A DNA stretch of 64,000 nt, from assembly GCA_018712345.1 (NCBI GenBank), contig DVHG01000025.1, positions 186,001 through 250,000 on the forward strand, written 5' to 3'. Under the pieces are notes generated by a model. The model did no database searches and was not told the origin of the DNA. It saw nothing but the letters and a program-made list of their open reading frames with translations. Below are positions 41,817 through 49,361 of this stretch, piece by piece (position 1 is the stretch's first letter; every line of letters begins with the position of its first letter). This DNA is from Candidatus Onthovicinus excrementipullorum (GTDB lineage: Bacteria; Bacillota; Clostridia; Oscillospirales; Acutalibacteraceae). Position numbers and translations under genes: made by a program.

Positions 41817-43004
41817 ATGGAAGAATTTTTAAAGCGCACGTGGATTCAGATTGATCTGGACGCGCTCAAACAGAATTATAACGCCATCCGGGAACGTGTC
41901 TCACCCGGCGCTCAGATTATCAGTATTGTCAAGGCGGATGCCTATGGCCACGGTGCGGTTCACGTCGCCCGGGAGCTGTATGAGATCGGCTGCCGCTTTT
42001 TCGCGGTCTCCAATCTGGAGGAGGCGCTCCAGCTGCGCCGCGCGGGGCTTGGCGGATCAATCCTGATCCTTGGCTATACGCCGCCGGAAAAGGCGGAGAC
42101 ACTGGCGGTTAACGATATCACGCAGGCCGTCTTTGACCGCGGGTACGGAGAGCACCTGGCCGCCTGCGCGCGAGAGAGCGGTGTGATCGTCAATGTCCAT
42201 ATCAAGGTGGATACCGGTATGACCCGTATCGGCTTCCGCTATCAGGACAGTGAGGACGACCGTGCCAGCGTGGATGATATTGAATCGGTATGCCGGCTGG
42301 ACGGTCTCTTTGCGCAGGGGATCTTCACCCACTTTGCCTCCGCGGATGAGGGGGCGGACGGGGAGGTCTACACCCGGCTTCAATTTGATCTGTTCCTTGA
42401 TGTCATTGCACGGCTCGGGCAGCGCGGCGTGCAGTTTGAGATGCGCCATTGCTGCAATTCTGCGGCTACGCTCTACTATCCGGAGATGCAGCTTGACGGT
42501 GTGCGTCCGGGGATTATTCTGTACGGCCTGTATCCTTCGGACGCGGTGCGCGGCGCCTGTCCGCTGCGCCCAGTGATGGAACTCAAGACGGTTGTCTCCA
42601 TGGTCAAGGACGTCCCCGCGGGCAGCAAGATCAGCTATGGCCGCACTTTTACAGCGGAAAAGGAGATGCGCGTCGCAACCGTGCCCGTTGGCTATGCGGA
42701 CGGTTATCCGCGCGCCCTGTCCGGCAAGGCGTATATGCTCATCAATGGGCAGAAGGCCCCCGTCGTCGGCCGCATCTGTATGGACCAGACCATGCTTGAC
42801 GTCACAGAGATCCCCGGCGTGCAGGAGGGGATGGAGGTCACGGCCTTCGGCACGGACCACGGGGCGAGTGTCACCGTGGATGATCTCTCCCAAATGTGCG
42901 GCGTGATTAATTATGAGATTATTTGCGGCATCAGCAAGCGCGTGCCGCAGGTTTACCTGAAGGACGGCAAGTTTTACGATATGGTGGACTATATTACAAA
43001 GTAA
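41817..43004 (+). CDS. alr: Alanine racemase
   Basis: A 395-residue PLP enzyme. The PLP lysine is K39 in SIVKADAYGHG, and the second catalytic base is Y274 in KISYGRTF. It makes D-alanine for peptidoglycan and, in spore formers, also suppresses premature germination. The ATG at 41817 has AGAGG 10 bases upstream. The frame is open far upstream into lepA, but those starts lack sites. It is cotranscribed with lepA. Confidence 0.96.
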   Translation: MEEFLKRTWIQIDLDALKQNYNAIRERVSPGAQIISIVKADAYGHGAVHVARELYEIGCRFFAVSNLEEALQLRRAGLGGSILILGYTPPEKAETLAVNDITQAVFDRGYGEHLAACARESGVIVNVHIKVDTGMTRIGFRYQDSEDDRASVDDIESVCRLDGLFAQGIFTHFASADEGADGEVYTRLQFDLFLDVIARLGQRGVQFEMRHCCNSAATLYYPEMQLDGVRPGIILYGLYPSDAVRGACPLRPVMELKTVVSMVKDVPAGSKISYGRTFTAEKEMRVATVPVGYADGYPRALSGKAYMLINGQKAPVVGRICMDQTMLDVTEIPGVQEGMEVTAFGTDHGASVTVDDLSQMCGVINYEIICGISKRVPQVYLKDGKFYDMVDYITK

Positions 43005-43018
43005 AGCATATAACACAG

Positions 43019-43048
43019 TGCGCCCCCGGCGTTGGCCGGGGGCGCTTG
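43019..43048 (+). terminator. Terminator of the lepA-alr transcript
   Basis: GCGCCCCCGGC pairs with GCCGGGGGCGC; the T tract is short. Confidence 0.75.
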
Positions 43049-43077
43049 TCGTATTCTTTATTTTGCTTGGCGGCGAT

Positions 43078-43476
43078 TCAATCCGCCATCCCTTCAATTT
43101 CCAAAAACTGAGCAGCGGTCATACATTTGGGGTGCTCCATGGAGAGACATAAAAAATCCTTATCCCCCGTGAGAATGATGTCCACATCAGATACGATGGC
43201 CGCATTTAGAATCGGCTGATCCTTTGCATCACGGATCAGTTTTTCCGCATGGTCCACCGCTGGAATCAGCTCATAAGACAATTCCGCGAGTAGTACTTCG
43301 GCGTCTGCAAGAAGCTGTGGAGCCTTTCGGGTTAGAATATCGCGCAGTTCCGTAATATTGCGGTCGCATAAAACAATCTCATGATGATCTGCGATATGGA
43401 GCAGGGCCTGGGATGGCTTTGACTTGGGAAAGAGCAGTGCGGAAAATAGAATGTTTGTGTCGATTAATATCCGCAT
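43078..43476 (-). CDS. PIN-domain toxin (VapC-like)
   Basis: A 132-residue PIN-fold ribonuclease with acidic residues D7 (LIDTNILFSA) and the GDKDFLCL segment, plus Glu in ITELRDIL. PIN toxins cut RNA. It starts two bases after the antitoxin stop and is thus cotranscribed with the AbrB-type gene. It belongs to the putative toxin-antitoxin PIN family rather than classical VapC. The target is unknown. Confidence 0.85.
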   Translation of the reverse strand: MRILIDTNILFSALLFPKSKPSQALLHIADHHEIVLCDRNITELRDILTRKAPQLLADAEVLLAELSYELIPAVDHAEKLIRDAKDQPILNAAIVSDVDIILTGDKDFLCLSMEHPKCMTAAQFLEIEGMAD

Positions 43477-43477
43477 T

Positions 43478-43735
43478 TTATTGATCCTTTCCGTAACGTA
43501 CCTCGTCTACAAGTGCCTGAACGTCCTCTTCGCTGGAAATTCCCATTTCTTCTGCGGCACCTGAAAAGGCTGCCTGTGCCTTGCGGATCGCTTTTGCGGA
43601 GGCGTTGCTTACCACAATTTCACCGTTTTGCTTTTGAAAAAACAGGATTTTATCGCCGGATTTCAGGCCAAGCTGACGGCGGATTTCGACCGGAACCGTA
43701 ATTTGACCGTTAGCGGAAATTTTTGCCAGATTCAC
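43478..43735 (-). CDS. AbrB/MazE/SpoVT-fold antitoxin
   Basis: An 85-residue protein with an N-terminal swapped-hairpin DNA-binding domain (KISANGQITVPVEIRRQLGL) and a C-terminal tail that would bind the toxin. Likely dimeric and autoregulating. The start has AAAGGA about 8 bases upstream on the minus strand. The promoter region (43736-43800) is AT-rich. Confidence 0.85.
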   Translation of the reverse strand: MNLAKISANGQITVPVEIRRQLGLKSGDKILFFQKQNGEIVVSNASAKAIRKAQAAFSGAAEEMGISSEEDVQALVDEVRYGKDQ

Positions 43736-43842
43736 AAAATCAGTCCTTTCTATTCTTTAGATCTCAAGAATTATTTGTTTTCTTGATATTATTATATCCT
43801 AAATTATCAAAAAAGTAAACTTGGCAATAAAAATTTTCCCTC

Positions 43843-44130
43843 AAGGGGAAGCCGTTGTTAATTTGTACAGGCCATTTAAGCCTTCCCCTCGAGGGGAAGG
43901 GGGACCGCTTGCGGTGGATGAGGTGGTTCCTGCGGTTTAGGCCGAGTTCCTGTAATCCGCTGGCTTTTCACCTCATCAGTCTCACTTCGTTCGACAGCAC
44001 CTGCTCCGCAGGCGGGACCCTTTTGTCTGCTCCGCGGACATTCCCCCTAACAGGGGAATCGCCCTCAAGGGGAAGCCCAGCGAAGTACAGATCGTCAGAA
44101 CCTTCTCCTCGACAGGAAGTCAGGCGGCAG
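43843..44130. repeat. Palindromic dispersed-repeat cluster
   Basis: It contains the 20-bp perfect palindrome at 43881-43900, an outward arm ending GATGAGGTG (43917-43924), and the inverted arm beginning CACCTCATC (43970-43978). Further copies of the GGGGAAGCC and AGGGGAA type follow. It codes for nothing recognisable. Such elements are common between genes in gut Firmicutes. Confidence 0.65.
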
Positions 44131-44178
44131 CGGTCGACTGAATGAGATGAAAATTTTACCAAAGTATTTTTATATTCC

Positions 44179-44192
44179 AACGGTATGCCGTT
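44179..44192. promoter_or_regulatory. Operator-like palindrome upstream of the DUF559 gene
   Basis: AACGGTATGCCGTT, arms AACGG/CCGTT. Related to the palindromes at 45136 and 45738. Confidence 0.45.
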
Positions 44193-44294
44193 AGAAATAC
44201 CACCCCTTTTCGCTATAATCAAATCGTTGGAATTAAATGGAGAAATTTTAAATATAAAAATTTTGTATGATTTTCTGGCAAAGGGGAATTCAGA

Positions 44295-44663
44295 ATGGAT
44301 AGAAAACATAATAAAGGGATCGTGCCGGTCGCCAGAGCCTTGCGTAAAAATATGACACGCGAGGAGCGCCATCTGTGGTATGACTTTTTGCGAAATTATC
44401 CCGTCCGTTTTTCCCGGCAAAAGGTGCTTGGTAAATATATTGCAGATTTTTATTGTGCTAAGGCAAAATTGGTTGTTGAATTGGACGGCTCGCAGCATTA
44501 TGAAGATGGCGGGCGTCAAAAGGATGCAGTGCGCACGGCATTTCTGGAAGAGTACGGTTTATCTGTGGTGCGCATTCCAAACAATGAGGTCAATCAAAAC
44601 TTTTTTGGTGTATGTGAGTATATTGATAATCTGGTAAAACAGGCAATGGGGCATCCCGAATAA
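44295..44663 (+). CDS. DUF559 (very-short-patch-repair-like endonuclease fold) protein
   Basis: A 122-residue protein with the PD-(D/E)XK-like core: LRKNMTREERHLWYDFLRNY, FSRQKVLGKYIADFYC, VVELDGSQHY and YGLSVVRIPN. The D of ADFYC and E-x-D of VELDG are the expected catalytic acids. The start has AAAGGGG upstream. It is flanked on both sides by palindromic repeats, and DUF559 genes often lie near such repeats. Activity and function are unproven; a role in repeat movement or DNA repair is inference. Confidence 0.83.
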   Translation: MDRKHNKGIVPVARALRKNMTREERHLWYDFLRNYPVRFSRQKVLGKYIADFYCAKAKLVVELDGSQHYEDGGRQKDAVRTAFLEEYGLSVVRIPNNEVNQNFFGVCEYIDNLVKQAMGHPE

Positions 44664-44682
44664 AATTTCTGCACAAACCAAG

Positions 44683-44730
44683 GCCTCCCTGTGCAAGGGA
44701 GGCTGGCGCGCGGATGCGCGACTGGAGGGT
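44683..44730. repeat. Short palindromic repeat after the DUF559 gene
   Basis: GCCTCCCTGTGCAAGGGAGGC-type hairpin and a GCGCGC...GCGCGC hairpin; a partial form of the element at 45225-45372. Confidence 0.55.
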
Positions 44731-44832
44731 TGTCGGCTGGGACTGATGGTTTTGATTCCACCTGTGGCAGAGAAATCTATTTTAGAAGAAAACAGGAGCA
44801 TTCCAATATACACGACGGTGGAACGTTCCTGT

Positions 44833-45078
44833 TTATTCATCCTCTTCGAGAGGAAACTCGTTCAGTTCTTTAAAATCCAATAATTCTGCTACGGTCATAT
44901 TCAAACCCGTTGCAATTTTATGTAGTGTTATTATTTTTGGGTTTTTTGTTTTTCCTATAATTAAATCCCTTACAGTGCTTTGGCGGATGCCCGCCAATGT
45001 GGCTAATTTATTAGTTGTTAGATTTCTTTCTTTACAGATATCATTTAACCTTTTAATAATTGCGTCTGAATATGTCAC
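44833..45078 (-). CDS. XRE-type helix-turn-helix regulator, copy 1
   Basis: An 81-residue protein that is almost only a Cro/XRE helix-turn-helix domain: NKLATLAGIRQSTVRDLI with LNMTVAELLDF near the end. It has a close paralogue at 45437-45679, starting with the same MTYSDAIIKRL. The palindrome at 45136-45153 lies in its promoter. It probably binds DNA as a dimer and controls its own expression. Confidence 0.82.
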   Translation of the reverse strand: MTYSDAIIKRLNDICKERNLTTNKLATLAGIRQSTVRDLIIGKTKNPKIITLHKIATGLNMTVAELLDFKELNEFPLEEDE

Positions 45079-45135
45079 TTTCTCACCTCGAATCCAATCA
45101 GATAATTGAATTATAGGGAAAAAGGAAATGTGATA

Positions 45136-45153
45136 TTAACGGTGCACCGATAG
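45136..45153. promoter_or_regulatory. Operator-like palindrome in front of XRE copy 1
   Basis: TTAACGGTGCACCGATAG with perfect core CGGTGCACCG. Confidence 0.6.
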
Positions 45154-45224
45154 AATTGAAAATAATTTTAGGAATACTGTGACAGCTCAAATAAAAGATG
45201 AAACGAAAAATATTTGCTTTTTAC

Positions 45225-45372
45225 ACGCCTCCCTTGTGCAAAGGAAGGTGACACGGCGTCAGCCGTGGTGGAGGGATTGTGATAATAGAATGATTTGCAA
45301 AAATTACGTATTTTAGCCGACAATCCCCCAGTCACGCATTCGCGTGACAGCCCCCTTTACACAAGGGGGCCA
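45225..45372. repeat. MITE-like palindromic repeat between the two XRE genes
   Basis: The left arm (45226-45279) and right arm (45319-45372) are inverted, imperfect copies of CCTCCCTTGTGCAAAGG... and ...CCCCTTTACACAAGGGGGC. The centre is AT-rich. No coding potential is supported. Confidence 0.7.
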
Positions 45373-45436
45373 ATTCAAGAAACGAGAAATATAAGCAAAA
45401 ATAAACCACGATATTTTTCTTGAAATATCGTGGCAG

Positions 45437-45679
45437 CTATTCATCATCAAAAACACATTCATTCAATTCTTTGAAATCAAGTAATTCGGCTACAGTCATA
45501 TTCAAACCAATCGCTATTTTATGGAGTGTTATCAATTTAGGATTTTTTGTTTTTCCCGCCATTAAGTCCTCAATCGTACTTTGTGTAATACCAGATAATG
45601 TCGCCAGTCTGTTAATCGTGATGTGCCTTTCTGCACAAATCTCTGTCAGCCTTTTAATAATAGCATCTGAATATGTCAC
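45437..45679 (-). CDS. XRE-type helix-turn-helix regulator, copy 2
   Basis: An 80-residue paralogue of the 44833-45078 product, identical at MTYSDAIIKRL and LNMTVAELLDFKELNE, with differences in the recognition helix (ITQSTIEDLM versus IRQSTVRDLI). It is divergent from the larger XRE gene at 45797. A 45738-45755 palindrome with perfect 8-bp arms lies between the two starts, so both are probably controlled from one site. Confidence 0.82.
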   Translation of the reverse strand: MTYSDAIIKRLTEICAERHITINRLATLSGITQSTIEDLMAGKTKNPKLITLHKIAIGLNMTVAELLDFKELNECVFDDE

Positions 45680-45707
45680 GATTTCACCTCAAAATCCAAT
45701 CAACTAA

Positions 45708-45736
45708 TTGAATTATAGGAAAAAAGGTGATATAAT
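45708..45736 (+). promoter_or_regulatory. Promoter of the 147-residue XRE regulator
   Basis: TTGAAT (45708-45713), 17 bases, TATAAT (45731-45736); the palindrome at 45738 directly abuts it. A minus-strand TATAAT (45717-45712) can serve the divergent gene. Confidence 0.75.
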
Positions 45737-45737
45737 A

Positions 45738-45755
45738 TTAACGGTACACCGTTAA
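45738..45755. promoter_or_regulatory. Operator with perfect 8-bp arms
   Basis: TTAACGGT-AC-ACCGTTAA, placed at the transcription start of the plus-strand promoter and between divergent regulator genes. Confidence 0.75.
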
Positions 45756-45796
45756 TTTGCAAAATATTTTGATTGGATATAAAGTGAGGAACAATC

Positions 45797-46240
45797 ATGA
45801 GCAAATCAACATTGGGCGGCCGTTTAAAAAAGCTGCGGAGCCTGTTCGGACTCTCTCAGGGCGATGTGGCGGAGTTTTTGGGGATGGACCGTTCGACCTA
45901 CTGCTGTTATGAGATCGGCCGCGCCAAACCGGATATTTGCAATCTGGCACGCCTGGCAAGGCTGTACTGCGTGAGTACGGATTATCTGCTGCACGGCGAG
46001 CCGGAACCGGAGTTTGTCCGGCAGTATGAGGCGCAGGCGGGCGCGCCCCGCTTTGCAGAACATTTTCTGGAGGAGAACCTGCTGACCCTCTCCGGACAGG
46101 AGCGGCGGCTGATTGCACAGTTCCGTCTTCTGCCAAACCGGGATGAAATATTAGCGGAAGTACACCGGAAATGCGCCGCGTATCTGAATGATTGCAATGA
46201 TCTTTTTCCCGTTTGCGGCAAAAAAGTTCCCCCGCGGTAA
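45797..46240 (+). CDS. XRE-family regulator with C-terminal helical domain
   Basis: A 147-residue protein with an N-terminal helix-turn-helix (LSQGDVAEFLGMDRSTYCCYE) and YCVSTDYLLHGE, then a helical segment ending in a Cys-containing tail. It resembles immunity-repressor-like regulators. The ATG has AAGTGAGGA upstream. It is controlled by the adjacent palindrome, probably together with the divergent XRE gene. Targets are unknown. Confidence 0.82.
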   Translation: MSKSTLGGRLKKLRSLFGLSQGDVAEFLGMDRSTYCCYEIGRAKPDICNLARLARLYCVSTDYLLHGEPEPEFVRQYEAQAGAPRFAEHFLEENLLTLSGQERRLIAQFRLLPNRDEILAEVHRKCAAYLNDCNDLFPVCGKKVPPR

Positions 46241-46293
46241 AAAATTCCCCGTGAGAGGAGGCGTTCCCATTTCCACGGTGGAACTTTTTGCGC
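46221..46293 (+). terminator. Long hairpin at the end of the XRE gene
   Basis: AAAAAGTTCC (46221 on) pairs with GGAACTTTTT (46282 on) across an inner hairpin; the left arm overlaps the coding end. Confidence 0.5.
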
Positions 46294-46356
46294 GATATGG
46301 ACAAAGAACAGCGCCCAGGCGGAATGAACTTTATGGATTAATTTCTTGAAAATTCG

Positions 46357-46385
46357 TTGGATTTCCGCCGCTTTGGTGGTATGAT
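46357..46385 (+). promoter_or_regulatory. Promoter of galE
   Basis: TTGGAT (46357-46362), 17 bases, TATGAT (46380-46385). Confidence 0.6.
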
Positions 46386-46415
46386 AATATCAGAATCTAC
46401 CAAGGGGGTTTTCAC

Positions 46416-47435
46416 ATGTCCATTCTCGTAACAGGCGGCGCCGGGTACATCGGCTCCCACACCTGCATCGAGCTGATGAACGCCGGATATGACGTCGTCG
46501 TCCTCGACAATTTCTACAACTGCAAGCGGGAGGCCCTGCGCAGGATTAAGGAGCTCAGCGGCAAGGAGTTCAAGTTCTATGAGTGCGATATCCGCGACCG
46601 CAAGGGGCTGGACCACATCTTCCAGAATGAGCAGATCGACTGCGTGATCCACTTCGCCGGGCTGAAGGCCGTGGGCGAGAGTGTGGTCAAGCCGCTTGAG
46701 TACTTCGACAATAATGTCGGCGGCACCGTCACGCTGCTTGAGGCCATGCGCGACAACGGCTGTAAAAAGATCGTCTTCAGCTCCTCCGCCACCGTGTACG
46801 GAATGGACAATGTATCCCCGCTCAAGGAGGATATGCCGGTCGGCGGTGTGACCAATCCCTACGGCCGCACCAAGCTGATGATTGAAGAGATCCTCCGCGA
46901 CCTCTACCGCGCGGATAGCAGCTGGAGCATCATCCTGCTGCGCTACTTTAACCCCATCGGCGCGCACAAGAGCGGCCGCATCGGTGAGGACCCGAACGGC
47001 ATCCCGAACAACCTCATGCCCTATATCACGCAGGTGGCCATCGGCAAGCTGGAGTGCCTGAGCGTCTACGGCGACGATTACGATACCCCGGATGGCACTG
47101 GCGTGCGCGACTACATCCACGTGGTGGATCTGGCGCTCGGCCATGTCAAGGCGGTGGAGAAGGCCGCTGAGGCAGCCGGACTGCATACGTACAACCTCGG
47201 CACCGGCAAGGGCTACAGCGTGCTCGATATGGTCCACGCCTTTGAGAAGGCCTCCGGCGTCAAGATCAACTACAAGATTGTCGGCCGCCGCGCAGGCGAT
47301 ATCGGCACCTGCTACTCTGATCCCTCCCTGGCCAAGAAAGAGCTCGACTGGGAGGCACAGCGTGATCTGGAAGAGATGTGCGAGGATTCCTGGCGCTGGC
47401 AGAAGAACAATCCAAACGGTTATCCGGACGACTGA
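46416..47435 (+). CDS. galE: UDP-glucose 4-epimerase
   Basis: A 339-residue short-chain dehydrogenase/reductase. The NAD motif is TGGAGYIGS (6-14), the serine motif SSSATVYG and the catalytic YxxxK is Y149/K153. It interconverts UDP-glucose and UDP-galactose (perhaps also the N-acetyl forms) for surface glycans or galactose use. The start has AAGGGGG upstream. A single gene. Confidence 0.95.
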   Translation: MSILVTGGAGYIGSHTCIELMNAGYDVVVLDNFYNCKREALRRIKELSGKEFKFYECDIRDRKGLDHIFQNEQIDCVIHFAGLKAVGESVVKPLEYFDNNVGGTVTLLEAMRDNGCKKIVFSSSATVYGMDNVSPLKEDMPVGGVTNPYGRTKLMIEEILRDLYRADSSWSIILLRYFNPIGAHKSGRIGEDPNGIPNNLMPYITQVAIGKLECLSVYGDDYDTPDGTGVRDYIHVVDLALGHVKAVEKAAEAAGLHTYNLGTGKGYSVLDMVHAFEKASGVKINYKIVGRRAGDIGTCYSDPSLAKKELDWEAQRDLEEMCEDSWRWQKNNPNGYPDD

Positions 47436-47460
47436 TCGCACAAATTATTCATATTAAAAA

Positions 47461-47514
47461 ACGCTCCCTGTGCGCGTTGCAGCTTGGACTGGATGTGTAC
47501 AGGGGCTTTTTCTG
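47461..47514 (+). terminator. Probable terminator of galE
   Basis: GCTCCCTGT pairs with ACAGGGGC over a long loop, followed by TTTTT. Confidence 0.5.
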
Positions 47515-47530
47515 AACTGGGAGACGTTAA

Positions 47531-48967
47531 ATGATGGGATTTTTAAACAGAAATAAAGGACAGCGGACGGATCTGCCACAGCAGTCGGCGGTGATTTTAA
47601 CCACGCCGGATGGGTCCATTCCGCCCCTCACCGGGGATCACAGCATGGAGCTGCTCTGCAATACGGACCGCGGATTCCGCGCTGAGACGTATTACACCCT
47701 CGGCACCGGCGAGGAGTGGCCGGGCGGCGGGAAGGACGGTGTGCAGGCGCTGATTGATAAGATGGCCTATTATCAGGCCGACAGCCCTATGGTCATCCAG
47801 ACCTATATTTACCTGTGCGCGTACAATCAAAAGGAGCTGGACACACGGGCATTTCAGCAGCTGAAAAGCTATCTGGAGCTCCTGCGCGAGCGCGGCTGGT
47901 CCAGCCTGTTCCGCTTTGCCTATGAGAGCCGGGAGGACAAGCTCGAGGGGGCGAAGGATAAGATCCTGCGCCGCCACCTGGTGCAGCTGAAGCAGTTCCT
48001 GGATGAGAACGCCGATCTGTTCCGGGATGTGGTGACCGCCGCCCAGCTCGGTGTCCTGGGCCCGTGGGGGGAGGGGAACCAGTCCCAGTACCTCCACCCG
48101 CGCCGCCGCACCTTTTCCGCCGTGTGTGATCTGTTCCCGGCGGGCGTCCATGTACAGGCGCGCACGATGAAGATCTATCATCAGGCTTCCGGCGCGCGGA
48201 CCTTTGGCCGTCTTGGCTTCCACGATGACTATCTCTTCGGCCGGCCGCACATCTGGAGTACCGCCGGTGTCTATACGGATACGGACGACTACCGCACGTT
48301 TATCAAAAATTCGCCCCTGCACCCAAACGACGGGGAGATGCCCTGGGGCCGCGCCAAGCCGGACGCCGATCAGATCGACGGACGGGGCATGATCTGCCAG
48401 TGCTATGAGCACCGTCTGACCACCCTGAGTCTGGAGCACAACTACCGCGAACCGGACCCGCAGGCGCCCTTTGCCATGGAGAAGTGGAAGGGCGATTTCC
48501 TCACTCCGGCTCAGCTGCATCAGATGGGCTGCCCTGTCTACGACGCGTGGTTCACTGACGCACAGGGAAACTCGATTCAGCGCTCAGTCTTTGACTATCT
48601 GCGCGATTTCACCGGCTATCACCTCATGCTCTCCAATTTGAAGACGGAGCCGGCCGGCAGTGGCATGCGGGTGCAGCTCCTGGTGACCAACTACGGATTT
48701 TCCGCGCCGTTCGCCCTGAATACGGCGCAGTTCGTTATCCTCGGTGCGGATGGGGCGGAGCGGGCGTACCCGGCACAGGGAATCAATTTCCCGTCGCTCA
48801 CATCCTGCAAGCAGCAGACTGTCACGGCGGAGCTCCCGGCCCCCGGAGCGGGGGAGCGCATTGGCCTCCGTCTGGGCAAGCACCTGAAATCCAACAATAC
48901 ATACCGCTGGGTTAAAACAGCGAATAACGTTCCGTTTATCAGCGGCGTGAATCTTATCCTTCCGTAA
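47531..48967 (+). CDS. DUF4874/DUF4832 domain protein
   Basis: A 478-residue protein with an N-terminal DUF4874-like domain (NTDRGFRAETYYTLG, QTYIYLCAYNQKELD) and a C-terminal DUF4832-like part (FHDDYLFG, GRGMICQCYEHRLTTLS, DYLRDFTGYHLML) ending in a beta-sandwich. The N-terminal part resembles a TIM-barrel glycosidase-like fold. It has no signal peptide. The start has GGGAG upstream. The family is uncharacterised and often linked to carbohydrate metabolism; a role here is not shown. Confidence 0.8.
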   Translation: MMGFLNRNKGQRTDLPQQSAVILTTPDGSIPPLTGDHSMELLCNTDRGFRAETYYTLGTGEEWPGGGKDGVQALIDKMAYYQADSPMVIQTYIYLCAYNQKELDTRAFQQLKSYLELLRERGWSSLFRFAYESREDKLEGAKDKILRRHLVQLKQFLDENADLFRDVVTAAQLGVLGPWGEGNQSQYLHPRRRTFSAVCDLFPAGVHVQARTMKIYHQASGARTFGRLGFHDDYLFGRPHIWSTAGVYTDTDDYRTFIKNSPLHPNDGEMPWGRAKPDADQIDGRGMICQCYEHRLTTLSLEHNYREPDPQAPFAMEKWKGDFLTPAQLHQMGCPVYDAWFTDAQGNSIQRSVFDYLRDFTGYHLMLSNLKTEPAGSGMRVQLLVTNYGFSAPFALNTAQFVILGADGAERAYPAQGINFPSLTSCKQQTVTAELPAPGAGERIGLRLGKHLKSNNTYRWVKTANNVPFISGVNLILP

Positions 48968-48971
48968 TTTT

Positions 48972-49005
48972 CGCCCCACTTCTGAAACAGGAGTGGGGGC
49001 GTTTT
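48972..49005 (+). terminator. Terminator of the DUF4832 gene
   Basis: CGCCCCACTTCTG...AGGAGTGGGGGCG stem, then TTTT. The following 49006-49249 stretch is AT-rich and holds no supportable gene. Confidence 0.8.
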
Positions 49006-49249
49006 CATATTAATCTGCCTCTTTCCCAATGATTTACGATTCGCTTCCCATCCCATCCCCCGAAAACATTGAACCGAGCGGCCGCTCTATCGGGCCATTC
49101 CGGTTTGGTGATAATTCGATGTTTTCAAAGCATAAATATAACCATTGGCTTATAGAATTTGAATTTCAGCCGGTTTTTCCTCTGAAAACCGAATCCTTTG
49201 AAAAAATATATATGAAAATTTTGTTATACAAAATAAATAATTATAGATA

Positions 49250-49278
49250 TTGACTTATGCTATAGATGTATTTATAAT
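49250..49278 (+). promoter_or_regulatory. Promoter of the symporter-lipoprotein operon
   Basis: TTGACT (49250-49255), 17 bases, TATAAT (49273-49278). Confidence 0.85.
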
Positions 49279-49361
49279 GGTTCCATTGGGTTGATTTGTC
49301 ATGATGCATACATTAAAAGCGAAACGATTCGGATATTACACATATGGGCGGAGGGGAAATA

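Noticed and set aside
43843-45372. Possible CRISPR array
   Set aside because: The repeats are palindromic and irregularly spaced, with no unique spacers and no cas genes.
49029-49253. 74-codon frame in the intergenic region before the symporter
   Set aside because: There is no ribosome site and the frame ends inside the -35 element of a good promoter.
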